A stretch of DNA of 64,000 bases from an uncultured Bacilli bacterium (GCA_934096985.1 CAKONC010000001.1:1-64000); one strand, 5' to 3'; positions 8,169 through 17,477 are shown, counted from the first letter of the stretch. Notes: a model not told the origin generated them from the sequence alone. Numbers and translations: made by a program.

Positions 8169-10719
8169 AGTTTAGCCCAGTATCTTTATTATCATTTGTT
8201 TTATCATCTTCGATAATATTTGGAATATTACTATCTGTATTAGTATTGACAGTAATTATTAGACTATCTGAGGAATTATTCTTAAATATAGAATAAGAAG
8301 ATTTAATAATAAATTTATAAGTTTTGCCTGACTCTATAGTTTGCTTATATGTGGTTCCTTCAGTCCAAGTAAGACTTTTTAATGTACCATCATCATTTTG
8401 AACATAAACATCATAACCGATTTTACCAATATAAGATTCATTATATTTTATTCTTTCCTCATAATATTTTGTGGCAAATGTACCATAATTATCATTGAAA
8501 TAATTTTGTAAGTAACTACTATTTATTGCGTCGGGAGTGGATATTCCCGTCCAACTAAGAGCCACTTCACTTCCATTATAAATTGCTTTACCATTACTTG
8601 GAGATGCAAGTTTTGCATATCTATTTGATACTTCTGTAGGCTCTGTACCTTCCTTAAATAATTCTGTAACTTTCATATCCTCTGGAGTATTTTCTGAAGC
8701 AAGCATTAATGGAATTGTATATTTTTCAACCTCAACAGAAATAACACTACTTGGTTTTTTAAATGTTTTATTTGTACTATAAATATTTTTAGAAAGAGCT
8801 TCCATAATCCTACTTCTTGCAGCCCAACCAGTTGTAGTATTCATATAATGTTCTGCACTATGTTCATCGTAACCATACCAAAGTGCTATAGCATATTCTG
8901 GATTGTACGTAATATTCCATGAATCTGGAATTAAATCTGCTGGTAAGTTTTTAGCCTTTAATGTAGCAGCATCAATATTTGTAGTACCGGTTTTACCAGC
9001 AACTTCAGTACCACTTATTTTTATGTTACCACTCCATGTATCATTAACAGCATTTACAAGTACGTTAGTAATCATGTAGGAAGTTTCTTCACTTAAAACT
9101 TTTTCTTTAGTATATTTATTTTCATATGTTGTACCATCTTCATAAATAACTTTTGTAAATGAATATGGCTCAATATAGTATCCACCACGTCCAAACACAG
9201 CATAAGCAGCACTCATTTCAAGTGGGTTAGTACCATTAAATCCACCGATAGATGCTGACTCATATAAAGTGGAACCATAGTTAATACCAACGCTATGGAC
9301 AAAATTTTCTATTAAGGAAATATCTTTAGCTGCAACTTTTTGAAATGCTTGTAAAGCAGTAATATTTCTTGAACCAACTAAAGCTTGCCTTAAAGAAATC
9401 ATTCCTTGGTATTTTCTATCTGCATCATTAATTGCTTGACCAGTAGAGTATGAGTAAGGTTCATCGAAGAAATAATCTCCAGGAGAACCATTTAAGTATT
9501 CGATATATGGTGCGTAGTCAAATAGTGGTTTAGCAGTTGAACCTGGTTGACGATTTAATGCAGTTGCACGATTTAATCCTCTTGCTTTATAGTTTCTTCC
9601 ACCTGATAAGGCAACAATTGAACCATCTGCTATAGAGGTTATTGCAGTTCCTTCTTGGTCATAATCATTATAGTATTTAAATAATTCACCTTTTTCAAGT
9701 TTTACAAGAACATCTTGAACTTTTAAATCAAAAGTTGTGTAGATTTTCATTGCTTCAACTCTAGGATTCTTTTTAGTTTTTTCTAAAACTTCGTTAATAA
9801 CATAGTCAATTATTACTTGATAGTTGTTACTTGACACAACTTCTTCTTTATCAACAATCATACTTTCAATAGGAATAGCAAGTACAGCTTCTTTTTCTTC
9901 TTCAGTAATATACCCATGATTTACCATCAAAGTTAAAACTGTTTTTTGTCTAGCTTTACAGCCTTCTGGATTAGAGTATGGATTATACCAACTAGGATTT
10001 TGATACATTCCAACAAGTAGGGTAGCTTCCGCTAAATTTATATCCCTAACACTTTTTCCAAAGAAATATTGGCTTGCTTGTTCTATACCATAAATACCAC
10101 CAGTATTAATATTTCCAGTAGCATACCATAGAGAATTTGAATAAAATTCTAGTATTTCTTCTTTTGTATATGAACTTTCAATTTTAAATACAGCCATATA
10201 TATATCAGTAAATTTACGAATAATACCTTTGATACCTTCAGATTTATCATTGGTATAAGTCTTTTTTACAAGCTGCATTGTGATAGTAGAAGCACCACCC
10301 GCTTTAGAGGAAACAAGTTGTCCTAAAGAGGCTTTTAAAAATCTTGCTATATCAAGTCCATTATGCTGAAAAAATCTTGAATCTTCGGTAGCAATTAATG
10401 CATCAATGTATACTTGAGGCAAATCTTTATATTCGACAAGTTCTCGGTTTTCTTGGCCAACTCTTGCAAATTCTACACCATTTTTATCATAAATAATAGT
10501 GGCTTCTTTTTTGTAAAGTAAATTTTTATCGAAATTCGGAGCACTTATAATAATATATAGAACAAATATTAATACAGCACTTGCACAAAATATTAGAAAG
10601 CCAAAAATGATTTCCCAAATAAATCCTTTTTTTCCTTTCTTTTTTATTTCTCCATTAATTTTACTTTTCATATTTGTATTAAAACTTTTAAGCTTTTTTT
10701 GAATTTTTAATTTCTTCAT
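8167..10719 (-). CDS. ponA: Class A penicillin-binding protein (PBP1-type)
   Basis: Bifunctional peptidoglycan glycosyltransferase and transpeptidase anchored in the membrane. Short basic N-terminus, TM at about 33-57, GT51 domain with EDSRFFQHNG (about 111-120) and GGASTITMQL. The transpeptidase domain carries STAKP (SxxK, about 394), SRN (about 450) and KTGTT (about 577). The C-terminal about 130 residues look like a fibronectin-III/Ig-like extension ending in an acidic, Asn-rich tail. 850 residues is normal. Its start overlaps the recU end by 4 nt. Confidence 0.95.
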   Translation of the reverse strand: MKKLKIQKKLKSFNTNMKSKINGEIKKKGKKGFIWEIIFGFLIFCASAVLIFVLYIIISAPNFDKNLLYKKEATIIYDKNGVEFARVGQENRELVEYKDLPQVYIDALIATEDSRFFQHNGLDIARFLKASLGQLVSSKAGGASTITMQLVKKTYTNDKSEGIKGIIRKFTDIYMAVFKIESSYTKEEILEFYSNSLWYATGNINTGGIYGIEQASQYFFGKSVRDINLAEATLLVGMYQNPSWYNPYSNPEGCKARQKTVLTLMVNHGYITEEEKEAVLAIPIESMIVDKEEVVSSNNYQVIIDYVINEVLEKTKKNPRVEAMKIYTTFDLKVQDVLVKLEKGELFKYYNDYDQEGTAITSIADGSIVALSGGRNYKARGLNRATALNRQPGSTAKPLFDYAPYIEYLNGSPGDYFFDEPYSYSTGQAINDADRKYQGMISLRQALVGSRNITALQAFQKVAAKDISLIENFVHSVGINYGSTLYESASIGGFNGTNPLEMSAAYAVFGRGGYYIEPYSFTKVIYEDGTTYENKYTKEKVLSEETSYMITNVLVNAVNDTWSGNIKISGTEVAGKTGTTNIDAATLKAKNLPADLIPDSWNITYNPEYAIALWYGYDEHSAEHYMNTTTGWAARSRIMEALSKNIYSTNKTFKKPSSVISVEVEKYTIPLMLASENTPEDMKVTELFKEGTEPTEVSNRYAKLASPSNGKAIYNGSEVALSWTGISTPDAINSSYLQNYFNDNYGTFATKYYEERIKYNESYIGKIGYDVYVQNDDGTLKSLTWTEGTTYKQTIESGKTYKFIIKSSYSIFKNNSSDSLIITVNTNTDSNIPNIIEDDKTNDNKDTGLN

Positions 10720-11267
10720 ATATTCTCCTTTATCATACAGTCAACAGCTTTTATGTAATCAATCCCTTTTAAATAATTATAGTTTAGTTTATAACCATTT
10801 TCATTTATATAATCATAAGGTATGCTTTTTCTTTCTGCATTATTTATAAATTCGATTATTTTTGCTCCTGGTAATGCAAAAAATTCATTGTTGATACCTA
10901 TTAATAAAAAGCAAATTCCTTTATGATTTAAAATATTTTTCATATGTTTTATTTGATGAACAGCTATATTTGATAATGGTAAATAGTTTTTATTTGTATT
11001 TTTAGCATCAAATTCAATATAGTATCCTTTATAAAGCCCATTATAATCAAGTGTTGACTCAGTTTTATAAAATGCATCAGTAATTCTTTTCGTATTATAA
11101 TCATATCTTACAACTTGGATTGGTGTAGGCTTTTTATATATAATTGCAATATCATTATCAATATAATAATCATTAATTTGGTTAATTAAACTTTCTAAAT
11201 CCATTCCTCTGTTGGCATAGTTTATAGTTTTTTTATAAACCTTATTAATGCTTTTTGGATAATTCAT
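10716..11267 (-). CDS. recU: Holliday junction resolvase RecU
   Basis: Cleaves Holliday junctions in recombinational repair. Recognisable by NRGMDLESLINQIN near the start, the catalytic core YIEFDAKNTNKNYLPL and HQIKHMKNI, and FFALPGAKI. 183 residues is close to the B. subtilis protein. It is translationally coupled to ponA through an ATGA overlap, the standard recU-ponA pair. Confidence 0.95.
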   Translation of the reverse strand: MNYPKSINKVYKKTINYANRGMDLESLINQINDYYIDNDIAIIYKKPTPIQVVRYDYNTKRITDAFYKTESTLDYNGLYKGYYIEFDAKNTNKNYLPLSNIAVHQIKHMKNILNHKGICFLLIGINNEFFALPGAKIIEFINNAERKSIPYDYINENGYKLNYNYLKGIDYIKAVDCMIKENI

Positions 11268-11379
11268 TTATATTCACCATTATCAGTATAACATATATTT
11301 GAAATAAAATAAATGATAGGTTTTGTCGAAACTATTGAAATACTAAAATAGTTTATCATATTATTAAGTAGGTGATAAA

Positions 11380-11475
11380 ATGAATATGGATTATTTAATT
11401 TCAAAACTACTTGAAGAAACTAATTATGCAAAAATTCTAGTCAGTCTTGATAACCTTACCGATGTTGACAAATAA
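11380..11475 (+). CDS. Candidate 31-residue small protein
   Basis: ATG at 11380 preceded by AGGTGAT at a good distance; the peptide starts MNMDYLISKLLEETNYAKI. No known family. Its last codons contain the -35 box of the gpsB promoter, so it must be expressed from its own upstream start. Real coding status is unproven. Confidence 0.4.
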   Translation: MNMDYLISKLLEETNYAKILVSLDNLTDVDK

Positions 11476-11494
11476 GAACAATTTTTGCTATAAT
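11465..11494 (+). promoter_or_regulatory. Consensus sigma-A promoter for gpsB and possibly rnpB
   Basis: TTGACA (11465-11470), an 18-bp spacer, and TATAAT (11489-11494) preceded by TG one base upstream (extended -10). This is a perfect match in both hexamers. The gpsB ATG follows 22 bases after the -10. Confidence 0.85.
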
Positions 11495-11516
11495 TTTCTT
11501 GTTAGAAGGTGTAAAA

Positions 11517-11849
11517 ATGTATAATGAAAAGATTTATTTAACACCAGGGGAGATATTGGAACATGATTTCAAAATTGATGCAAGAGGTTATCGTCCACAA
11601 GAAGTCGATAAATATCTTGACATGATTATAAGAGATTATACAGAATATAATAACATTATTAAAAATCTAAAGAAACAAATTAATGATTTAACTTCTGATA
11701 ATTATACATTAAAACAAGAAATTCGTTCACTTAGGGAAAAGCTTGAAGCACAAAGTGAGGATTCTAACACAACAAAGTCAGTAACGAATATTGACTTGCT
11801 TCGAAGAATTAGCAACCTTGAAAAAATAGTATATGGGAAAAACGAATAA
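11517..11849 (+). CDS. gpsB: Cell-division and elongation regulator GpsB (DivIVA-like)
   Basis: GpsB shuttles PBP1 between septum and side wall; here it neighbours ponA-recU. N-terminal membrane-binding motif LTPGEILEHDFKIDARGYRP followed by QEVDKYLDMIIRDY, a coiled coil to about residue 75, and a C-terminal helical segment. The ATG at 11517 is preceded by AGAAGGTG. An in-frame TTG at 11499 lies upstream of that site and is unlikely. 110 residues is normal. Confidence 0.93.
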   Translation: MYNEKIYLTPGEILEHDFKIDARGYRPQEVDKYLDMIIRDYTEYNNIIKNLKKQINDLTSDNYTLKQEIRSLREKLEAQSEDSNTTKSVTNIDLLRRISNLEKIVYGKNE

Positions 11850-12202
11850 TATCTTTAGACAAACGCTATAAATTAGTTTTTATAGAGGAAAGTCCATGCT
11901 CACTTATCCTGTGATGGATAAAAATGTTCGTGTTTAAGGAAAAAATAACTTAAAGTAGTAATTTATTACTAACGGCTCTGAAAATTTCTGAAAATGAAAT
12001 GATTAAGTATAAAAGTGCCAAAGAGACGAGTCTTTTAGAAATAAAAGAAGTGGAACGTGGTAAACCCCGCGAGTGAGAAACCCAAATTTTGGTAGGGGAG
12101 CTAGTCAAAGGAAACTGAACTAATGACTGGATGTAGCTTGCTACATAGATAAATGTTTGTCACCATTTTATGGTACAGAACATGGCTTATTAAGATATTA
12201 TT
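11846..12202 (+). ncRNA. rnpB: RNase P RNA (type B)
   Basis: Ribozyme that matures tRNA 5' ends. Recognised by the conserved GAGGAAAGTCCATGCTC (from about 11885), the GAGACGAGTC and GTAAACCCCGCGAGTGAGA core, and ACAGAACATGGCTTAT near the 3' end. P1 is visible as AATAATATCTT (from 11845/46) pairing with AAGATATTATT (12192-12202), followed directly by a T run that acts as terminator. The 5' end overlaps the gpsB stop codon, so the exact processing end is uncertain. Confidence 0.95.
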
Positions 12203-12232
12203 TTTTTTATTTTAAATTAAGGAGAGATTTTT

Positions 12233-12703
12233 TTGAAAGATATTGGAAGCCTCTTGCTATCAACAAGAGAAGCTGCCGGACTTTCTCTTGATGAAGTTAG
12301 CAGTGATCTTAGTATAGAAAAGGCAGTACTTGAAAATATCGAAGATGGGAAAACTGGAGCATTTTCGGATATATTTTTATTAAAAAAGTATATTAGTAAT
12401 TATTCTAAATATTTAGGATTAGATGCAGACAAAATTGTTGATGAATTTAATGAATATGTATTTGAATCAACTTCAAAGATTCCTGTAAAAGATATTGTTA
12501 AAAAGATAGAACAAAATAATAAAGAGTCAAATGATGATAAAATAATGTCACCTTATACAAGACTTGAAAAAAAGCCAAATAATGCATTATATTTATTTAT
12601 ATATATTCTCATTGTATTATTAGTAATTATAGCGGCATTTTGGGCTGTTAAACAAATAACAATTAATACGCAAGTTGCAAAAGATATAAGTTATAAGGAG
12701 TAA
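12233..12703 (+). CDS. rodZ: RodZ/YmfM-like HTH membrane protein
   Basis: N-terminal helix-turn-helix of the RodZ type (about residues 1-70, LLLSTREAAGLSLDEVSSDL), a linker, and one transmembrane helix at about 119-142 with only a short external tail. It therefore lacks the long extracellular domain of full RodZ. RodZ links MreB to the cell-wall elongation machinery. It precedes pgsA as ymfM does in Bacillus. The start is TTG at 12233 behind a clear AAGGAGAG. Confidence 0.82.
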   Translation: MKDIGSLLLSTREAAGLSLDEVSSDLSIEKAVLENIEDGKTGAFSDIFLLKKYISNYSKYLGLDADKIVDEFNEYVFESTSKIPVKDIVKKIEQNNKESNDDKIMSPYTRLEKKPNNALYLFIYILIVLLVIIAAFWAVKQITINTQVAKDISYKE

Positions 12704-12706
12704 AAA

Positions 12707-13312
12707 ATGAATTTACCAAATAAATTAACTATTTCAAGAATAGTGTTAGCTTTTATAATATTAGTTATGTTATGCTTGCCTTGGCATGCAATGGGCTTTA
12801 ACTGGCCAGTATATTTATTTCATGGAGTGACTTTTAATCTAAAATACATTATAGCAGGAGTACTTTTCTTAATTGCTTCAGTAACAGATAAACTTGATGG
12901 TTACATTGCAAGAAAATATAACATGGTTACCGATTTTGGAAAAATGGCTGATGCAATAGCAGATAAAATATTAGTTAATGGAGTACTTATTATTTTAGCT
13001 TATGATAGAATTATTCCTTTAGTAATACCAGTGGTAATTATTACACGCGATATAATCACTGATACTTGCAAAATGATTTCAGGAAATAAAGGAAAAGTTG
13101 TAGCAGCATCTAGTATGGGAAAAATTAAAACTGCTTTTATGATGGTTGGCTTATCACTTACTTTCTTTAATAATTTTCCTTGTGAATTCTTTCATTTTCC
13201 ACTTTCAAAATTATGTTTGATTATTGCTACAATATTTAGCGTAATAAGTGGATGCCAATATTATTATAAAACAAGAGAATTTGTTATACCAAAAGATGAA
13301 AAGAAAAAATAA
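12707..13312 (+). CDS. pgsA: CDP-diacylglycerol-glycerol-3-phosphate phosphatidyltransferase
   Basis: Makes phosphatidylglycerol-phosphate in the membrane. The CDP-alcohol phosphotransferase motif is complete: DKLDGYIARKYNMVTDFG followed by KMADAIADK, that is D-x2-DG-x2-AR-x8-G-x3-D-x3-D. Several TM helices; 201 residues is normal. It starts three bases after the rodZ-like gene. Confidence 0.94.
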   Translation: MNLPNKLTISRIVLAFIILVMLCLPWHAMGFNWPVYLFHGVTFNLKYIIAGVLFLIASVTDKLDGYIARKYNMVTDFGKMADAIADKILVNGVLIILAYDRIIPLVIPVVIITRDIITDTCKMISGNKGKVVAASSMGKIKTAFMMVGLSLTFFNNFPCEFFHFPLSKLCLIIATIFSVISGCQYYYKTREFVIPKDEKKK

Positions 13313-13388
13313 AGTATTTTCATTTTTTTTGTGCCCAAACATCATATTTTATTTCGAATAATATAAAGTAAAAGGAGGATTACCTATA

Positions 13389-13643
13389 ATGAATTGTGAA
13401 AAAAGACCTGCAATGGAAGAAATGGGTAAAGTAGAAAATATGATGGGACAAATGTGTGAACCTATTTATGAATGTCCTGAAGAAAGGGTTTGCCATAGAT
13501 ATATATGTTATGAAGTTCCACATATTAAACCATGCAATACAAGAATAATTAATCATCATATTTATAAACATACATTTACTCCATGCAATACTTGTTGTGA
13601 AGAAAATGTAGTTGAAAATATTTACGATAGAAAATGTTGTTAA
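13389..13643 (+). CDS. CotD-like spore coat protein
   Basis: 84 residues rich in Cys and His. The core VPHIKPCNTRIINHHIYKH resembles the CotD family (PHIHPS..T..VNHH.YKH), an inner spore coat component in Bacillus. Preceded by an excellent AAAGGAGG and followed by its own terminator, so it is monocistronic. The assignment rests on this motif only. It implies, but does not prove, sporulation. Confidence 0.72.
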   Translation: MNCEKRPAMEEMGKVENMMGQMCEPIYECPEERVCHRYICYEVPHIKPCNTRIINHHIYKHTFTPCNTCCEENVVENIYDRKCC

Positions 13644-13644
13644 T

Positions 13645-13668
13645 AAAAGTTCTTAATTGAACTTTTTT
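13645..13668 (+). terminator. Terminator after the CotD-like gene
   Basis: Stem AAAAGTTC/GAACTTTT with loop TTAATT and a T run. Confidence 0.8.
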
Positions 13669-13702
13669 ATTTGCGTTGTTATAATGATTTCAAGGAGTAG
13701 TT

Positions 13703-14110
13703 ATGATAGAGGAGTATGTTATATATTTAAATAAAGATAAGTTTATTGTAAGTTTTGATACCCAGTATGTTATAAAAGAAAATGTCTATATTGTATTCAG
13801 CAAAAGTAAAAAGATTTTTGAGGTTAGTCAAATTAGAAGGCTTTGCAAATTTATTGAAGATACTTTTAATGTTGAGGCTTTTAATGATTTACTTAAAAAA
13901 ACTCATGATATATATGAGCTTTCTGGTATACTATATATTTATTCATATTTTAATGAAATAAATTCAATTGCAGCTTGCTATAATGATACAAAAACAATTT
14001 ATAAAAAAGAATATATTGATAGTATTATAGAAAAACTTGATATTAAAGTTAAAAATTTATATCCAGAAAATATCAACGATGAAACTACTTGGAAAAAAAT
14101 CGAGGTTTAA
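13703..14110 (+). CDS. Hypothetical protein, 135 residues
   Basis: Good AAGGAG site before the ATG. Soluble, acidic and lysine-rich, with no motif I recognise. It ends one base before the GTG start of the HD-kinase fusion gene, so the two are probably cotranslated and may be functionally linked. Confidence 0.6.
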   Translation: MIEEYVIYLNKDKFIVSFDTQYVIKENVYIVFSKSKKIFEVSQIRRLCKFIEDTFNVEAFNDLLKKTHDIYELSGILYIYSYFNEINSIAACYNDTKTIYKKEYIDSIIEKLDIKVKNLYPENINDETTWKKIEV

Positions 14111-14111
14111 T

Positions 14112-15452
14112 GTGGAAATAACAGAAAAGGCAAAAAAATTTGCAATAATGGCTCATTTTGGACAAGTTAGAAAAAGTGAAAAAGATAAGCCAATGATTAT
14201 TCATCCAATAGATGTAGCATACATATTAAAAAAATATGGGTTTGATGATAATGTTGTTGCGGCAGGATACTTACATGATGTTATCGAAGATACCAAATAT
14301 ACAAAAGAAGACATTTATAATAATTTTGGTGAAGATATACTATCTTTGGTTATGGGAGATACAGAAAAAGATAAAAGTTTAAGCTGGGAAGAACGAAAAG
14401 AAGCTACTATTGAAGAAGTGAAAAAACTGGATTTAAGACATAAAGCTATTGTTTGTGCTGATAAAATAAGTAATCTTGAAGATTTAATTATTTATTTTGC
14501 AAAATTTGGTAAAAAGGATTTTTCTTGCTTTAAAAGAAACTATGAAAAACAAAAATGGTATTATGAAAGTATATACGAAAGCTTAATTTATAATGAAGAT
14601 GAAAATATACCAATGTTTGTATTTTTAAAAGATTTAATTGATGAGGCTTTTACTTTAGAGGAAAATAATTTTGTTAAAGATGAAATATTCAAGGGAAAAC
14701 AAAGAGAATATAAAAAATTAAAAAATTTACATTTTAGAAAAGTTGAATTAATGAAATTAAAAAGATTATTTGATTTACCTACGTACGTAATAGAGTTTAC
14801 TGGTACTCCGCGTACAGGCAAAACAACTCTTATTAATAATTTAAAAGACTTTTTTAAAAAAGGTGGTTTTAAAATTTCTGTTTTAGAAGAGTTTACTACA
14901 TCTGAAAAATACAAAAAAGAAATATTTCCACTTTTAAAAGATAAATATAAAAATATTGTAAATATCGAAATACCCAAATATGTAAGATGTCAACTTGAAG
15001 ATTCTTTAAAGGAGAATAATGATATCATTATTGTTGATAGGAGCCTTTTTGATAGGCTTATTTGGGTAGAAAGATTACATATTAAAAATGGTATGGATGA
15101 CCAAGAATATAATGATTTTTTCGAAGAATACACGGAAGTAATTAAAAGTGAAATAAATTCTATAATTGCTACATATACAGATAGTTTAACATCATTAAAA
15201 AGGGATTATAATGCAAATTTATCACTTGAAAAAAGAAATTTTTTAAGTATAGAAAATGTTAATGAATATAACGAAGCTTTATTAAATGTGAAAACTATAG
15301 CAGAAAATAAGAATATTAACGTAGATTTATTTGATACAACCTCTAAAAGTGAAAGAACTATTTCAATGGAAGTTGCTGATAAATTATTAACACAAATGAG
15401 AGAATTTTATTTAAATAAAATAAAAATATATTTAGAAAGTAATAAGGAGTAA
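14112..15452 (+). CDS. HD-domain hydrolase fused to a P-loop kinase
   Basis: The N-terminal about 190 residues form an HD phosphohydrolase of the SpoT/Mesh1 type (AHFGQVRKS, His31, LHDVIEDT with His55-Asp56, ADKISNLEDL), which suggests hydrolysis of a nucleotide 3'-pyrophosphate such as (p)ppGpp. From about 225 a nucleoside-kinase-like P-loop domain follows (FTGTPRTGKTTLINNL, then IIIVDRSLFDRLIW). The synthetase domain of Rel is absent. I prefer GTG 14112 (GAGG upstream, immediately after the previous stop). ATG 14079 is an alternative with a poorer site. The substrate of the kinase part is unknown. Confidence 0.75.
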   Translation: MEITEKAKKFAIMAHFGQVRKSEKDKPMIIHPIDVAYILKKYGFDDNVVAAGYLHDVIEDTKYTKEDIYNNFGEDILSLVMGDTEKDKSLSWEERKEATIEEVKKLDLRHKAIVCADKISNLEDLIIYFAKFGKKDFSCFKRNYEKQKWYYESIYESLIYNEDENIPMFVFLKDLIDEAFTLEENNFVKDEIFKGKQREYKKLKNLHFRKVELMKLKRLFDLPTYVIEFTGTPRTGKTTLINNLKDFFKKGGFKISVLEEFTTSEKYKKEIFPLLKDKYKNIVNIEIPKYVRCQLEDSLKENNDIIIVDRSLFDRLIWVERLHIKNGMDDQEYNDFFEEYTEVIKSEINSIIATYTDSLTSLKRDYNANLSLEKRNFLSIENVNEYNEALLNVKTIAENKNINVDLFDTTSKSERTISMEVADKLLTQMREFYLNKIKIYLESNKE

Positions 15453-15455
15453 AAT

Positions 15456-16121
15456 ATGATAAAATCTAAAGGTTGGAATTGGAAAATTGTTGATAATGAT
15501 GAAAATAATATTTGGAAAATACCTAGCATTGAATCATACTATTTGGTAAATAGATGGTTAAATAAAGGATTTAAGGATTTTCTTGATTTAGGTTGTGGCT
15601 TAGGAAGACATACTGTTTTATTTGCCTCAAATGAATTTAATGTATATGCATTTGATATAAGTGAAAATGCCATTGAAAGAACAAAAAACTGGATTGATGA
15701 GCTTAATTTAAAAGCTAGTTATAAACATGGTGATATGGTTTGTTTACCTTATGAAAATGATAGCTTTGATTGTATTTTGTGTAGAAATGTTATATCCCAT
15801 CAAGATACTGAAGGGGTAAAAAAAATAATTTTAGAGTTAAAAAGGGTTTTAAGAAAAGACGGAGAATGTTATTTAACTTTAGGTTCAAAAGACACTTGGG
15901 GTTTTAAACAAGAAGATTGGCCTTTGATAGATGAAAATACCAGACTTAGAATGGAAGAAGGACCAGAGTATAAAGTGCCTCATTTTTATGCGGATTATAA
16001 TTTAATAAAAGAGTTATTTAAAGATTTTAAAATTGAATTTATCAATCATATCGAAGACTTTTATGACTCAAATGGAAAAACATACTCTTCATTTCATTAT
16101 CATGTTTTAGTAAAAAAGTAA
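15456..16121 (+). CDS. Class I SAM-dependent methyltransferase
   Basis: 221 residues with motif I DLGCGLGRHTVLFA and the acidic post-II position (YAFDIS), then FDCILCRNVISH and LKRVLRKDGECYLTLG. Substrate not predictable. It begins 3 bases after the HD-kinase gene behind AAGGAG, so it belongs to the same transcript. A terminator follows. Confidence 0.82.
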   Translation: MIKSKGWNWKIVDNDENNIWKIPSIESYYLVNRWLNKGFKDFLDLGCGLGRHTVLFASNEFNVYAFDISENAIERTKNWIDELNLKASYKHGDMVCLPYENDSFDCILCRNVISHQDTEGVKKIILELKRVLRKDGECYLTLGSKDTWGFKQEDWPLIDENTRLRMEEGPEYKVPHFYADYNLIKELFKDFKIEFINHIEDFYDSNGKTYSSFHYHVLVKK

Positions 16122-16125
16122 ATTT

Positions 16126-16151
16126 GAATGAGATTTTCTTATTCTTTTTTT
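16126..16151 (+). terminator. Terminator after the methyltransferase gene
   Basis: Stem GAATGAG/CTTATTC (one G-T pair) followed by eight T residues. Confidence 0.65.
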
Positions 16152-16191
16152 AAATAATAAAAATAATGATATAATATAGAGGGTGGAAATT

Positions 16192-16590
16192 ATGAAAAAA
16201 GAAATAAATGTAGTAGCTGCTTTAATAATAAAAGATAATAAAGCTTTAATTGCAAAAAGATCAACTCATAAGGATGGATTTAATCAATGGGAATTTCCTG
16301 GTGGAAAAGTCGAAGATAATGAAACTGAATATGAAGCTATTGAAAGAGAAATGCGAGAAGAATTTAACGTAGAAGTTAAAACAATTTCTTTTGTGACAAA
16401 TAGTTTTTATAAATATACACATAATGATGTAAATTTGAAACTATATGAGTGTAAATATATTTCTGGTACATTTACACTTAATGTGCATAGTGCATTTGCT
16501 TGGGTAGATATTAAAGATTTATTAAATTATGATTTTGCTCCTGCAGATAAGATTTTAGCAAAATATGTTGTAAACAAATATAATAAATAA
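16192..16590 (+). CDS. Nudix hydrolase, MutT-like
   Basis: Hydrolyses a nucleoside diphosphate-linked substrate, possibly 8-oxo-dGTP. The Nudix box is GGKVEDNETEYEAIEREMRE then EFNV, with the usual Gly near its end replaced by Asn. 132 residues, the size of MutT. ATG 16192 is used because AGGGTGG lies just upstream; TATAAT at about 16170 gives a likely promoter. Confidence 0.85.
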   Translation: MKKEINVVAALIIKDNKALIAKRSTHKDGFNQWEFPGGKVEDNETEYEAIEREMREEFNVEVKTISFVTNSFYKYTHNDVNLKLYECKYISGTFTLNVHSAFAWVDIKDLLNYDFAPADKILAKYVVNKYNK

Positions 16591-16598
16591 GGAGGCAT

Positions 16599-17477
16599 AT
16601 GAATAATAAGATAGAAAATAGTAAAAAAGTTAGTTTGGTAGGGCTAATTGGTAACATCTTTCTTTTATTAATAAAATCTTTGGTGGCATTTACAAGTAAT
16701 AGTCAATCTCTTATTGCGGATACATTTAATAGTGCTGGTGACATATTGTCGTCTTTTATGACTTATGTTGGAAGCAAAATTAGTTCGAAGAATCCTGATG
16801 AAGATCATAATTTAGGTCATGGAAAAGCAGAGTATATATATAGTCTTTTGGTAAGTATTATTATGTTATTATTTTGTATAAATGTTATAAAAGGCTCTGT
16901 TTTATCAATTATTTATAATGAAAAATTAAATTATTCTTTTAAATTGATTATTATTTGTATTATTACTATTTTAGTTAAATTTATACTATTTATATATTCA
17001 CGTTTATTTTATAAAAAAGATAATAATATATTAATTAAAACTTCATACATAGATCATAGAAATGACATATTAATAACGTTTACAACATTAATATCAATAA
17101 TACTTTCACGCAATAATGTTATGTATATTGATTCAATTGTGGGTATTTTAATAAGTCTATGGATAATGTATGTAGCAGTAAAACTATTTGTTGAAAGTTA
17201 TAACGTTCTTATGGATAAAAGCTTAAATGATGAAACTAAAGATAAAGTAATTAACATAGTTCATAAATATGAAGATATCAAGGGTATAAGGCACTTTAAC
17301 TCTACTCCAGTAGGATACAAATATCAAATATCATTTACAATATTTGTCGATGGAAATATGTCAACGTTTAAAAGCCATGAAATTGCAAACAAATTAGAAA
17401 AAGATATTATTGCAAATGTTCCAGAAATATATTTGACGGTAATACATGTTAATCCAATAAAGGAGGAAAGAAAATGA
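16599..17477 (+). CDS. Cation diffusion facilitator (divalent metal efflux)
   Basis: CDF-family exporter for Zn, Fe, Mn or similar ions in exchange for protons. Six hydrophobic segments in the first about 200 residues, the signature SLIADTFNSAGDILSSF and HNLGHGKAEY in the first half, SYIDHRNDILIT in TM5, and a cytoplasmic C-terminal domain. 292 residues is typical. It overlaps the next small gene by 4 nt. Confidence 0.9.
   Translation: MNNKIENSKKVSLVGLIGNIFLLLIKSLVAFTSNSQSLIADTFNSAGDILSSFMTYVGSKISSKNPDEDHNLGHGKAEYIYSLLVSIIMLLFCINVIKGSVLSIIYNEKLNYSFKLIIICIITILVKFILFIYSRLFYKKDNNILIKTSYIDHRNDILITFTTLISIILSRNNVMYIDSIVGILISLWIMYVAVKLFVESYNVLMDKSLNDETKDKVINIVHKYEDIKGIRHFNSTPVGYKYQISFTIFVDGNMSTFKSHEIANKLEKDIIANVPEIYLTVIHVNPIKEERK

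Noticed and set aside
8167..10719. Convergent plus-strand genes inside the ponA region and other long shadow frames
   Set aside because: They lack RBS, recognisable motifs and start context, and overlap strongly supported genes.
14037..14111. Longer N-terminus for the HD-kinase fusion
   Set aside because: The extra residues overlap the upstream gene in another frame and do not resemble HD-domain N-termini; GTG 14112 has the better RBS.
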